Shown one piece after another: positions 15,540-23,762 of a DNA stretch of 64,000 nucleotides (position 1 is its first letter; every line of letters begins with the position of its first letter). Both the position numbers and the translations under genes were made by a program. Origin of the DNA: Autumnicola tepida (lineage in GTDB: Bacteria; Bacteroidota; Bacteroidia; Flavobacteriales; Flavobacteriaceae); assembly GCF_031846485.1 (NCBI RefSeq), contig NZ_JAVRHQ010000006.1, positions 1 through 64,000 of the forward strand, written 5' to 3'. The notes below the pieces were generated by a model. It worked only from the letters and a program-made list of their open reading frames with translations, did not search any database and was not told the DNA's origin.

Positions 15540-17078
15540 CTACTTAATATACTTATCCCATAAGCCATATCTTTCTCTAATAGTGCCTTTAGGGAATGAA
15601 AGCAGCATTATGATAAGTCCATTTATGCTACTGCTCATACTTAGGGATATATTTCCGTCATCAATAAACCAGGGCAAAACCATAAGGAATAAGCCCACCA
15701 ACACATTTAGATAACGGAAAGATCTCAAAACCTCAGCCATTGCTACTACGGCAATTACTACCACCAAGGCTCCCCCTAAATGATTCAGATCTGCCGCTTG
15801 GGTTTCTATTCCCACACCAAACACAGTGGGGGAGAACATTAGCCATAATCCCAGTAGTGTGGCAAGTGTCAATTGCCAGGGAGCGGTCATCCCCCAAATA
15901 GAAGATTTGAATACTTTCCAGGGACTTTCATGAAGTTCGACAAGTTCGGGGGAACGTTGATCCATTTTAGTGGTTATGGCATCACCACCTTTCCAAAATA
16001 CTTTCCACATAGAATCTCCCTTGCGTTTTCTTTGTACCATATGTTGCCCCATGGCAATCACTTCATCGATCTGCAAAGGTATCATGGGCAACATTACGGC
16101 TGCGGTAAAGAGACAGAGCGTACACCAAGCACCCACGGTCAGGGGTTGTGATATCACCAAAAAGATACTTACAAATCCCAGGGGAATGACCAGAAAGCCA
16201 AAAAAAGTGACCATCCACGGCATGGTTCGCCACCGCGACGTTGCTCCCATAAAGCCCATTAAAAATTCTAAAGTGTATGCGAAAGATCCTAAAGCAGCAT
16301 CGGATATCGGCCAGGAATGTGACATATCCGAGTTTAAAACATTTAAGGTGCCATCCCCGAAGAATGGGTCCCAGGCATAGTCAACGTAGCCTAACTGAAA
16401 TGCTGCCAAATAACGGGAACCTATCCATCCCATAAATGCAAGAACGATCATGATCCATCGCTGGGGCCAACTGGAAGGATTGTAAGACCACCCCGGTGGC
16501 AAATCACCACCCATTTTCATATACATAATCATATTGGGCATTCCCGGGATAAGTATGGTCAGGGCGATCACCAAAGCACCAACCATAGTGCCATTATAAT
16601 AAGCTACGGCCGTAGGGGCCCAAAAAATCAATGGTGCCATGCTTATCCAAATTCCTATGAAACACGCGATCCAGACGCTGTAAGGTCTATTCGGTTTTAG
16701 AGAACGCCAGCCAAAAAGGACCAATAACAACCCGCTTATGATGTCACTCCAGTGCATTGCGGCAATACGGTCTGCAAGGGAAAGCCACACATCTCTGCCG
16801 CCGCTGGGCGATACCATATTGCTTCCGTAATCAAAGGTAAGTGGGGAAAAAATCATCCATACCCCTAAAAGTATAACCGCCCAATATACCCAAAGGGTTT
16901 GTTTATGGTGGTCGATCAACATTTGCTTACGCTGCCCTGAATCCATCTTCATTTCATCCCCCTCATCCATTTCCATATCCGCCATGGGCCGTGAGACCCC
17001 GCGTTTTCCCATTTGTCCATGTTTCTTTTCGCCTTTTTGGAAATTCTTATGTTTGGGGTTTTGTTCGTCAGTTGGCAT
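15540..17078 (-). CDS. SPW-repeat / VKOR-like membrane protein, copy 2
   Basis: A 512-residue paralogue of the protein at 2211 and collinear with it. It has a charged His/Met/Asp-rich tail containing GKRGVSRPMADMEMDEGDEM, an SPW domain (WMIFSPLTFDYG), a middle region with a VKOR-like WCTLC motif (Cys319, Cys322), a soluble linker and a second SPW domain (GLWLMFSPTVFGV). Both end in LWDKY(V/I)K. It probably exchanges electrons between periplasmic thiols and quinone, but only the CxxC supports this. It is followed by the multicopper oxidase and preceded 30 bp upstream by an NAD-dependent epimerase-like gene, as copy 1 travels with an SDR. Confidence 0.75.
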   Translation of the reverse strand: MPTDEQNPKHKNFQKGEKKHGQMGKRGVSRPMADMEMDEGDEMKMDSGQRKQMLIDHHKQTLWVYWAVILLGVWMIFSPLTFDYGSNMVSPSGGRDVWLSLADRIAAMHWSDIISGLLLVLFGWRSLKPNRPYSVWIACFIGIWISMAPLIFWAPTAVAYYNGTMVGALVIALTILIPGMPNMIMYMKMGGDLPPGWSYNPSSWPQRWIMIVLAFMGWIGSRYLAAFQLGYVDYAWDPFFGDGTLNVLNSDMSHSWPISDAALGSFAYTLEFLMGFMGATSRWRTMPWMVTFFGFLVIPLGFVSIFLVISQPLTVGAWCTLCLFTAAVMLPMIPLQIDEVIAMGQHMVQRKRKGDSMWKVFWKGGDAITTKMDQRSPELVELHESPWKVFKSSIWGMTAPWQLTLATLLGLWLMFSPTVFGVGIETQAADLNHLGGALVVVIAVVAMAEVLRSFRYLNVLVGLFLMVLPWFIDDGNISLSMSSSINGLIIMLLSFPKGTIRERYGLWDKYIK

Positions 17079-17108
17079 AATGATTTATTTTGGTGGGTTA
17101 ATTTTATA

Positions 17109-18197
17109 TCATTTTTTGGAGTCCTTTTCTTTTAAACCGGAAGGAGGTTTAAGGTCGTTTTCCTTGTACCATTTTTTAGGATCAGATTTTAAGTTATCGA
17201 TTATCTTGGGAAGTGTGGTTCGCAGACGATGTTGTGGCTCCCAATCCAGCAATTTTTTGGCACGGGAGATATCCAGTTCCATGTGATCATCGGTCAAATC
17301 GACCATCCAGGGTTTGATAAAGGAATCCCCAAAAATTCCCTGTACCCACGCCCCAAATTTTGCAACAAATTTAGGGATCTTGTACGTTTTCCATTCTTTA
17401 TCAAAAAGCAGTTGGGAGATTTGCTGCTGCAACTCGATAAAACCCATGGTATCGGGTTCACCCAGATTAATCGTTATTTCCTCCGGGACATCCTTTCGTT
17501 TTTCGATGGCTTTTATCATGGCATCTAACAAATCATCCAGATGGATATAAGGATTGCCATGCTCGAATTTGCCAGGGTAGAGGTGACTGGTCAACTGGTT
17601 TTCATAAATTCGCTGAATCTGGTTGGTTACCGGTATCGAATGACCTTCATCATTATAAACTCCTGCAATACGAAGGTTCATAATAGGAATATCCCCTTTT
17701 TTATTATGCAGGATCTTTTCAGTATCTACTTTTGATTGAGGATAGTCCCATTTAGGTTCCACGGGGGAATCTTCATCTATTTTCACCCCAGGGGTGGTGG
17801 GCTTGTAAACCAATAGGCTACTGGAAAATATAAACTGTTCGACCTCAAAATTCTGCAATACCCTTAATAAACGTTCAGTACCTTCTACGGTTATTTTCTG
17901 GTAGAGAGGACTCGGTTCTCCGGAAAAATCATAGTACGCCGCAAGGTGCACTACGGATGCAATCCTATTTCCATAAGCGAAGCGGATACGCTCAAATGCG
18001 TTCTCCATACTTTCCTCGGAAGTAATATCGATACAAACACATTCGGCTGTAATAGGGGGAAAGGGGTATCCTATGTTATCCAACCCTATTAATAGATATT
18101 TCTTTGCTAGTTCATTTATAAGTGTGGTGCCTATTAGTCCACTGCTGCCACTTACTACAATAATATCTTTGGTGGTTTTTATAGCGGGTCCGTCCAT
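17109..18197 (-). CDS. NAD-dependent epimerase/dehydratase family protein
   Basis: A 362-residue extended SDR. The N-terminal Rossmann motif is VVSGSSGLIGTTLINELA, and the motif HLAAYYDFSG follows. The catalytic triad is probably Ser (FIFSSSLLVY) with Tyr and Lys in the WDYPQSKVDTEK segment. The C-terminal half resembles sugar-nucleotide or 3-beta-hydroxysteroid-type epimerases (NPYIHLDDLLDAMIKAIE). The substrate is not evident. It lies between a PII-like gene (10 bp upstream) and the SPW/VKOR copy, in what looks like one long copper operon, so its presence beside an SPW/VKOR gene parallels the 2211-6680 set. Confidence 0.85.
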   Translation of the reverse strand: MDGPAIKTTKDIIVVSGSSGLIGTTLINELAKKYLLIGLDNIGYPFPPITAECVCIDITSEESMENAFERIRFAYGNRIASVVHLAAYYDFSGEPSPLYQKITVEGTERLLRVLQNFEVEQFIFSSSLLVYKPTTPGVKIDEDSPVEPKWDYPQSKVDTEKILHNKKGDIPIMNLRIAGVYNDEGHSIPVTNQIQRIYENQLTSHLYPGKFEHGNPYIHLDDLLDAMIKAIEKRKDVPEEITINLGEPDTMGFIELQQQISQLLFDKEWKTYKIPKFVAKFGAWVQGIFGDSFIKPWMVDLTDDHMELDISRAKKLLDWEPQHRLRTTLPKIIDNLKSDPKKWYKENDLKPPSGLKEKDSKK

Positions 18198-18207
18198 ATA
18201 TTTATTG

Positions 18208-18543
18208 TTAAATATCCTCTTTACTTAACTCACCCGTTCTTACTTTGTAAATTTCAAGCACTTCGGATACATAAATAAGGCCTTCGCCCTTCTCGCCATT
18301 CCCACCATGTTCATGAATCACCTGAATGATGCTTTTCACGTCTTCTTTCTTACATACGATTTCCAGTTTGGACATTTTACTGTGGGCCAATGGAAAGCGA
18401 AGTGAAGGCGAATCCTCTTTTTTGGTATAGCGCCCGGTACCTTCTGCCTCAGAAACCGTTAAGCTTTTAAATCCCTCGGCCCGCAAAGCCTGCATGACTT
18501 CGTTTGCCCTTTTTTCACGTATAAATGCTTTAACTTCCCTCAT
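18208..18543 (-). CDS. PII-like protein of the metal-associated group
   Basis: A 111-residue PII-superfamily protein (MREVKAFIREKRANEVMQAL, then KSLTVSEAEGTGRY and GEGLIYVSEVLEIYKVRTGE). The core beta-alpha-beta folds are present, but the T-loop (about 38-55) is short and lacks the canonical uridylylated Tyr51 context of GlnB. Such divergent PII proteins (the PII-NG group) are known to cluster with heavy-metal RND and cation transport genes. A trimeric sensor or regulator of a membrane transporter is the likely role. It is 10 bp from the epimerase and 2 bp from the small membrane protein at 18546. A paralogue is at 37210. Confidence 0.85.
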   Translation of the reverse strand: MREVKAFIREKRANEVMQALRAEGFKSLTVSEAEGTGRYTKKEDSPSLRFPLAHSKMSKLEIVCKKEDVKSIIQVIHEHGGNGEKGEGLIYVSEVLEIYKVRTGELSKEDI

Positions 18544-18545
18544 GA

Positions 18546-18731
18546 TTATTTATCTTGATTATTTTTATTCATAGTAAGCATTGGTAAAATACAAACAACC
18601 AATAAAAAAATACTCCCAAAGAAGAGCCAGTCACCGTAGCCCCGGATATCTAAAAATGGCCAAATAAAATAGAAAATTATGGCGAGCAAGCAGCCCAAGA
18701 TCATCCATTTCATCATCCGGTTCATTTTCAT
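18546..18731 (-). CDS. Small two-helix membrane protein
   Basis: A 61-residue protein with a basic Met-rich start (MKMNRMMKWM) and two transmembrane helices separated by DIRGYGDW, ending in a hydrophilic tail. It overlaps the upstream Met-rich gene by 4 bp and is followed 2 bp later by the PII-like gene. The tight packing supports a real gene. The family is not recognised with confidence; short DUF2933-like membrane proteins in copper operons look similar. Confidence 0.65.
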   Translation of the reverse strand: MKMNRMMKWMILGCLLAIIFYFIWPFLDIRGYGDWLFFGSIFLLVVCILPMLTMNKNNQDK

Positions 18732-19192
18732 TGATTATTGTTTTGATGCATCTCCATATTATGATCCTTCTCAACCGACTTTTCATTCTTATTCATAGAG
18801 TCCATTGATTTCTTATCTTTCATTTTATCCATCATATTCATCATCTTATCATTATCCATCATCATCATACACATCTTTTTACACATACCGTCATCTTTTG
18901 CAGCTCCGTCCATCATTTTTCCCATCATCATCTCCTGCATATGACCGTCCTTCATCATCATCTCACCCATCATATTACAGGATGTGGAATCCTTCTTTGC
19001 GTCCTTCATCATATGTTGCATCATTTCCTTTTTTAATTCTGGGTCCTGCATGATTGCAGTAAACACTTGTTCTTTCTTTTCTTCGTTCTCCATCATTTTG
19101 GAGATTTTTTTATTGTCCTGTGCATACAGGCTTGTTGACGTCGTTACCGCCAAAACCAGTACTGTGATGATGTTCTTCATTAAATTTTTCAT
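18728..19192 (-). CDS. Met-rich periplasmic metal-binding protein
   Basis: A secreted protein of 154 residues with a signal peptide (about 1-24, ending TSLYAQ) and a mature region crowded with methionines arranged as MM and MMM clusters (EMMQHMMKD, GEMMMKDGHMQEMMMG, KKMCMMMMDNDKMMNMM), three cysteines and a few histidines. Such thioether-rich sequences bind Cu(I) or Ag(I) in the oxidising periplasm. No fixed domain is visible and the region is probably disordered or helical. It is the first gene of a run with the small membrane protein, PII and epimerase genes. Its function as a copper sponge or chaperone is inferred from composition. Confidence 0.75.
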   Translation of the reverse strand: MKNLMKNIITVLVLAVTTSTSLYAQDNKKISKMMENEEKKEQVFTAIMQDPELKKEMMQHMMKDAKKDSTSCNMMGEMMMKDGHMQEMMMGKMMDGAAKDDGMCKKMCMMMMDNDKMMNMMDKMKDKKSMDSMNKNEKSVEKDHNMEMHQNNNQ

Positions 19193-19248
19193 TTTGTTAT
19201 AATTTATTAAGTGTTCATATTGAATTATTTGAGTTTTCCCAGATTAAA

Positions 19249-20592
19249 TTAATCTGATTTAAAATCTTTTACATTCAACCCAAGATCATATACTTGAGTG
19301 TCCGGAAGCAGGTTTTTTATCAGGCTTGCGGCTATGGCAGATCGATAGCCACTAGAACAATGAACTACTACGGGTGTTTTAGGGACAATCTCACGAAAAC
19401 GATCTTCCAGTTCGGGAAGAGGGATGTGAATAGCATCTGTGAAGATTTTTCCGTTTTCCAGTTCCGATTCATTTCGTACGTCCAGGATCTGATAATCCCG
19501 TTTGTTTGATTTGAAATGATTCATATCCAGTTGCGGTTCCCTGATTGTTGTCTTTGCAGACTTTATCAAAGTCCCTTGAATGTTTTTTTCATATCCAATC
19601 TTCGCGGCCCTCTTCAATAGTTCCTTCAGGGTATCTTTGTTTTCGGCCACCAGGTAGAAAGGTTCATTGGGCGGCATAATTGTACCCAACCAAGTTTCAA
19701 ACTTACCACCGGCGGCTATATTTACTGCGCCCTGGTGATGACCTGATTTGAACTCTTGCTGGGAACGGGCATCGATGATCGCGATACCACCCTGAAATGA
19801 TTCATTTTCAGCTAAGGGTATGGAATTTATGCTTTCTTCAAATGAATCAGCACCATTTCTATTTAAGGAAACATCATGTTTGAAATATTTTGGGATGAAA
19901 GGCTGATCTTCCAGTAGAAAATCAACGAAAGTAACTTCATCCATAGGCTGTAATGCAGAGTTTTCCTCCAATTCCCGTCCAATCGTACTGGATAAGTCAC
20001 TACTTATATTTTTGCCACAAAGCGACCCGGCACCATGAGCAGGATATACTTCCACGTCTTTACCTAATTTCATCAAAACGTTACGAGTTGAGAAATACAT
20101 TTGACGGGCCATTTCTTTTTCCTGTGTGGCCAAATCCCCATCTTCTTCGCGAAGGTCAGGCCGGCCTACGTCCCCAACGAATAATGTATCTCCTGTAAAA
20201 ACGGCCTGTTGAGTATCCTTTGCATCTAAAAGTAAAATGCAAATGCTGTCGGGCGAATGTCCCGGGGTGTTCAGAGCTTTCAATTCAATCTTTCCTACTG
20301 CCAGAATATCATCCTGGTCGAAGCTAATGTGGGGGTATTTGGCTTCAGCAAACCTACTGGCGTAAATAACTGCTTCCTTCTCTTTCTGAATTTGCAAGTG
20401 ACAACTTACAAAATCGGCATGCAAGTGAGTTTCGATAACCGCAATAATGTTAGCTTTGTTCTTTTTCGCAAAATTATAGTAGGGTTGAGGGTTTCTTGCG
20501 GGGTCGATCAATACTATTTCATCATCGCTTAAAACGGCGTAGGATGCGTGGGCTAAATCTTCATCGTAAAATCTTTCTATTATAGCATTCAT
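19249..20592 (-). CDS. MBL-fold hydrolase with rhodanese domains (persulfide dioxygenase-like)
   Basis: A protein of 447 residues when started at the ATG at 20592 (MNAIIERFYDEDLAHASY). An upstream in-frame ATG at 20658 would add 22 residues that run through the conserved hairpin and is less likely. The N-terminal metallo-beta-lactamase domain has THLHADF and the GHSPDSI and FTGDTLFVGDVGRPDL motifs of glyoxalase-II/ETHE1-like persulfide dioxygenases. Two rhodanese domains follow: a first without an obvious catalytic Cys (IDARSQQEFKSGHHQGAV) and a second with VVHCSSGYRS. The likely role is sulfane-sulfur or thiol detoxification linked to soft-metal stress. Copy B of the hairpin lies 18 nt before the start. 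Confidence 0.88.
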   Translation of the reverse strand: MNAIIERFYDEDLAHASYAVLSDDEIVLIDPARNPQPYYNFAKKNKANIIAVIETHLHADFVSCHLQIQKEKEAVIYASRFAEAKYPHISFDQDDILAVGKIELKALNTPGHSPDSICILLLDAKDTQQAVFTGDTLFVGDVGRPDLREEDGDLATQEKEMARQMYFSTRNVLMKLGKDVEVYPAHGAGSLCGKNISSDLSSTIGRELEENSALQPMDEVTFVDFLLEDQPFIPKYFKHDVSLNRNGADSFEESINSIPLAENESFQGGIAIIDARSQQEFKSGHHQGAVNIAAGGKFETWLGTIMPPNEPFYLVAENKDTLKELLKRAAKIGYEKNIQGTLIKSAKTTIREPQLDMNHFKSNKRDYQILDVRNESELENGKIFTDAIHIPLPELEDRFREIVPKTPVVVHCSSGYRSAIAASLIKNLLPDTQVYDLGLNVKDFKSD

Positions 20593-20610
20593 AATTACTC
20601 TACTTAGATA

Positions 20611-20666
20611 GTGCCTGAAGAAAGGGCAAGAAATCCTAATGAACCTCTTACCCTTCAACAGGACTT
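20611..20666 (-). promoter_or_regulatory. Conserved leader hairpin, copy B
   Basis: Minus-strand reading: AAGTCCTGTTGAAGGGTAAG, a loop, then TTGCCCTTTCTTCAGGCAC. The arms AAGGG/CCCTT and CCTG/CAGG pair, with flanks AAGTCCTG and CAGGCAC identical to copies A and C. It occupies the gap between the DUF3347 stop and the MBL-rhodanese start, ending 18 nt before the start ATG. The arms are shorter than in the other copies, with mismatched bases between the two paired blocks. Confidence 0.55.
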
Positions 20667-20670
20667 CCTA

Positions 20671-21195
20671 TTACTTTTTAAGAGTTTCCTTTACAGAACC
20701 ACATCCGGGCATTTTCTGCCCCATATATGGGTTTTGAATCTTTTCCTGCATACTTAACCAATTGGCACCTTCGCCTCCCATTGCCATGGGGCACCAATTC
20801 CAATAAAGTGTGGTATTAATTTCATTATCATTGACATCTTTATAAATTGCAGCCGACAATTTTTTGAAATTTTTTCGCTGTTCCACTAAATCAGATGAAC
20901 TCGCTATGGCATTGGCCATGGTGGCGAATTCTTTATCATTTTTCACCATGATTTTGGCGGCATCCCGGGTTGCTTGAAAATCATCTGCTACCAAAGCATT
21001 CTTAATTTTCATATAATATCCTATTCGGGCAGGAACGTCTTTTTGTTGGGATTGATTCTCCATATTATTTTCATTCATCATATTATTCATTCTATTATTT
21101 TCCATCTGATTCATGGTGTTTTCGTCACAGGCAGTAGTAAAACTGAAAAGGCTAAATGCTGCAACAGCTGCTAAACTTAATTTTATAAATTTCAT
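20671..21195 (-). CDS. DUF3347 periplasmic protein
   Basis: A 174-residue secreted protein. The N terminus is a signal sequence with a possible lipobox-like FTTAC at about residue 23, followed by a Met/Asn-rich linker (ENTMNQMENNRMNNMMNENNM). The DUF3347 domain (about 60-174) starts YYMKIKNALVADDFQATRDA and ends WCPMAMGGEGANWLSMQE and NPYMGQKMPGCGSV. The Cys, Met and His residues of the CPMA and MPGCG motifs are conserved in the family and are thought to bind copper. The same domain is fused to the end of the CusB-like adaptor at 21875 and found alone at 56114. Confidence 0.85.
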   Translation of the reverse strand: MKFIKLSLAAVAAFSLFSFTTACDENTMNQMENNRMNNMMNENNMENQSQQKDVPARIGYYMKIKNALVADDFQATRDAAKIMVKNDKEFATMANAIASSSDLVEQRKNFKKLSAAIYKDVNDNEINTTLYWNWCPMAMGGEGANWLSMQEKIQNPYMGQKMPGCGSVKETLKK

Positions 21196-21276
21196 TTTGT
21201 TAATGTTTAATGTTTAAAATTATACTGCAAAATACTGATAATCAGAATTTTCAATTTCCAAAATTTTGGATTTTTC

Positions 21277-21849
21277 TTATAAAATTCTGTCTAAAGAATT
21301 CCTAAAATTTAAACCCTTGGATTTATAGTGCGAAAGGCTTTCACCGGTTTCATTTTTAAATTGCATACTTAAATGGCCAAGGTTGCTATACCCAAGTATA
21401 TGGGCGATTTCTGTAAAATTATAATTTTGACTATGGATTAATTCTTTCACTTTTTCGATCTTTAATTTTATAAAGTATTTTTCGATGGTAATTTCCTGGA
21501 TATAAGAGAAAATTTTGCTCATACTCGCGTAATCCTGAGCCAGCTTATCCGATAAATATTTAGACATTTTTATCTCAATAGGATTTTCAGGCACATTCCC
21601 TACTAATTGAATAAGTAAAATTTTAATTTGTTCCACCAGTTTCTCCTCAGGGTTTTCTATTAAATCAAAATCATTGTTTTTCAATATTTCTCGTAGTTGA
21701 TGTTTTACCACATCAGGGTTTTCGGTTTCAATTACCAAAATTCCCAGTTCCAGTGATACGATATTAAAACCCTCATCATTCAGTTTTTTCCTTATCAGTT
21801 TTATACAACTCCTACATACCATCTTTTTTATATAGAATTCTTTTTCCAT
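21277..21849 (-). CDS. AraC-type regulator with N-terminal HMA-like metal domain
   Basis: A 190-residue hybrid. Residues 1-70 look like a heavy-metal-associated (HMA) ferredoxin-like domain with KMVCRSC (Cys12, Cys15) in the usual first loop position. The C-terminal part (about 90-185) is an AraC/XylS double helix-turn-helix (FIKLKIEKVKELIHSQNYNF, TEIAHILGYSNLGHLSMQFK and TGESLSHYKSKG). The simplest reading is a one-component regulator that binds Cu(I) or Ag(I) through its HMA domain and controls DNA binding directly. It lies 26 bp downstream of the cusB-like gene, so it would be cotranscribed with the pump it probably controls. Confidence 0.82.
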   Translation of the reverse strand: MEKEFYIKKMVCRSCIKLIRKKLNDEGFNIVSLELGILVIETENPDVVKHQLREILKNNDFDLIENPEEKLVEQIKILLIQLVGNVPENPIEIKMSKYLSDKLAQDYASMSKIFSYIQEITIEKYFIKLKIEKVKELIHSQNYNFTEIAHILGYSNLGHLSMQFKNETGESLSHYKSKGLNFRNSLDRIL

Positions 21850-21874
21850 GATTTTTTGAGTGTTAGTAAGGAGT

Positions 21875-23734
21875 TTAATTATTTGAATCTATTACCTGTT
21901 TCACTTCTCCACAGGATCGCATTGCCTCTTTCATAAAAGGGTTTCTTATTTCCTCGGTTTGACTTAACCAGAAGGCACCCTTATTATTATTGGCCATTGG
22001 GCAATAATCCACATACAGGGTCTCATCGCCAGGTCCAAAGGATTCAACTATTTTAATTAAAGGCTGTGACAGGTAGATGAAATTTTCCCGTTTTCCATCT
22101 ATGGAAGGGGCCTCCTGGCAAAGTTTCGCATGTTGCATGAGGAAATCCTTTTTTTCATCCCAAAATGTTTTGGCATCTCCTTTAAGTAGATTTCCGTCCA
22201 ACTTTTTCAGGGATTCCATCAGTTCTGAACTGTACTTTTTGGTTGCATTAGCATCTGCCAGAACCAAACCTTCCTTTAAGGCAAGATAGGCTTCAATAAC
22301 ATCATCTAATTGCTGTCTAAAGGCTTTGGGTGTTTCCTTACGAAAATCATAAGCCTTACCTTCTAGGAACTTCTCCGTGCTTACTTGACCCTTCTTGATC
22401 ATTTCTTTGTCATCCAATTGGCCTTTGGCATCACCGCCCATATTCATCCCGGGCATTGATCCGCCTGGCGTACCACCTTCAGGGCTCATCATGGATTTTT
22501 TACCTTTCAGTTGAGCGGCAGCATCCACTGTAAAAGTTCCCTGGGTTACTATTTCATCTCCGTTTTGTAAACCTCCCAATATTTCATATTGATCGCCGCG
22601 GGACCTGCCCAGCTTCACTTCCCGCAATTCAAATACAGGCTCTTCACCCTGAGCCCTGATATAAACAACAGAGCGTTCCCCGGTCCAAAGTACGGCGCTT
22701 TTTGGTACCGTTATGGTTTCGTTTCCATCTTCGCTTACTCCCATTACCTTTCCTTGAACGAACATCCCAGGCTTAAACAGGCCTTTTTTGTTCGGTAATA
22801 CAGCACGAATCATTACCGTTCTTGATGCAGTATTCAATACGGGATCGATAAAGGTTATTTTAGCATTAAATTCCTTACCAGGGTAAGCATTTGTAGTGAT
22901 TGAAATCTCCTGTCCTTCTTCAAGGTCGGCGATCTGGTTTTCATATGCATCGAACATTGCCCACACCGAACTTAGATTGGCTATCTCATAGATAGGCTGT
23001 CCCTGTTTGACGTAATCGCCCTCTTCAGCCATTTTCATGGTTACGGTGCCTGATACGGTTGCATAAACGGGAAAGTTTTCCTTAATCTTACCTGAGTTTT
23101 CTATGCTATTTATTTGTGATTCAGAAAGTTTCCAGTACTTTAATTTATTTCTTACAGCCTTGTACAGTGCTGGCTGGGACTCCTTTAAAGACGCAGCTGT
23201 TAGTAATTCTTGTTGTGCGGAAACCAGCTCCGGAGAATAAATAGTCGCCAGTAATTCTCCACGGTTCACCTGTTCCCCGGTGAAATTTATATAAAGCTTT
23301 TCTATTCTCCCGCCAAAATGAGAAACCTGTACAGCGTTTAATTCTTCATTTTCCGCTATCTTGCCCGAAAGGACAAGGGAATTATTTTCTATAGTTCCCC
23401 CTCCAATAGTGGTTGTTTGAACATTGGCAAGGGCCATAGCGTTTTTGGTCATTTTAAACTGATCAGTTGTCAATCCGCCAGAACCCTCTTCAGCAGGAAT
23501 AAGATCCATTCCACAAATAGGGCAGTCTCCCGGTTCAGGTAGCATAATTTGCGGGTGCATTGAGCAGGTCCACATTTGAGTTTCTCCATTTTCGGTTCCG
23601 TGATCGTGTCCGTCTGGCATTTCTGCCATCTCTGTACTTTCTATTGTTTTATCTGATGAAATTCCGCCGAATATGAAATACCCCAGCACCAATCCAACGA
23701 TTAATACTCCGATATATATACTATATTTTTTCAT
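21875..23734 (-). CDS. CusB-type RND periplasmic adaptor with metal-ribbon and DUF3347 domains
   Basis: A membrane-fusion adaptor of 619 residues for a Cu/Ag RND pump. The N-terminal anchor (about 5-24) is followed by a heavy-metal-binding module with WTCSMHPQIMLPEPGDCPIC and GMDLIP, then the hairpin, lipoyl and beta-barrel adaptor domains (TIGGGTIENNSLVLSGKI, VYATVSGTVTMKMAEEGDYV). A Gly/Met linker (GGTPGGSMPGMNMGG) leads to a C-terminal DUF3347 domain (about 465-619) with YCPMANNNKGAFWLSQTEEI. The fused metal-binding ends suggest it hands metal directly to the pump. It sits between the cusC and regulator genes. Confidence 0.92.
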   Translation of the reverse strand: MKKYSIYIGVLIVGLVLGYFIFGGISSDKTIESTEMAEMPDGHDHGTENGETQMWTCSMHPQIMLPEPGDCPICGMDLIPAEEGSGGLTTDQFKMTKNAMALANVQTTTIGGGTIENNSLVLSGKIAENEELNAVQVSHFGGRIEKLYINFTGEQVNRGELLATIYSPELVSAQQELLTAASLKESQPALYKAVRNKLKYWKLSESQINSIENSGKIKENFPVYATVSGTVTMKMAEEGDYVKQGQPIYEIANLSSVWAMFDAYENQIADLEEGQEISITTNAYPGKEFNAKITFIDPVLNTASRTVMIRAVLPNKKGLFKPGMFVQGKVMGVSEDGNETITVPKSAVLWTGERSVVYIRAQGEEPVFELREVKLGRSRGDQYEILGGLQNGDEIVTQGTFTVDAAAQLKGKKSMMSPEGGTPGGSMPGMNMGGDAKGQLDDKEMIKKGQVSTEKFLEGKAYDFRKETPKAFRQQLDDVIEAYLALKEGLVLADANATKKYSSELMESLKKLDGNLLKGDAKTFWDEKKDFLMQHAKLCQEAPSIDGKRENFIYLSQPLIKIVESFGPGDETLYVDYCPMANNNKGAFWLSQTEEIRNPFMKEAMRSCGEVKQVIDSNN

Positions 23735-23762
23735 TTTATTTTATGTTTTTAATCCTTACAGA

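Noticed and set aside
18728..19192. ATG/CAT-rich repetitive DNA as a tandem repeat or CRISPR-like array
   Set aside because: The repetition comes from Met codons in a Met-rich protein; there are no regular repeat-spacer units.
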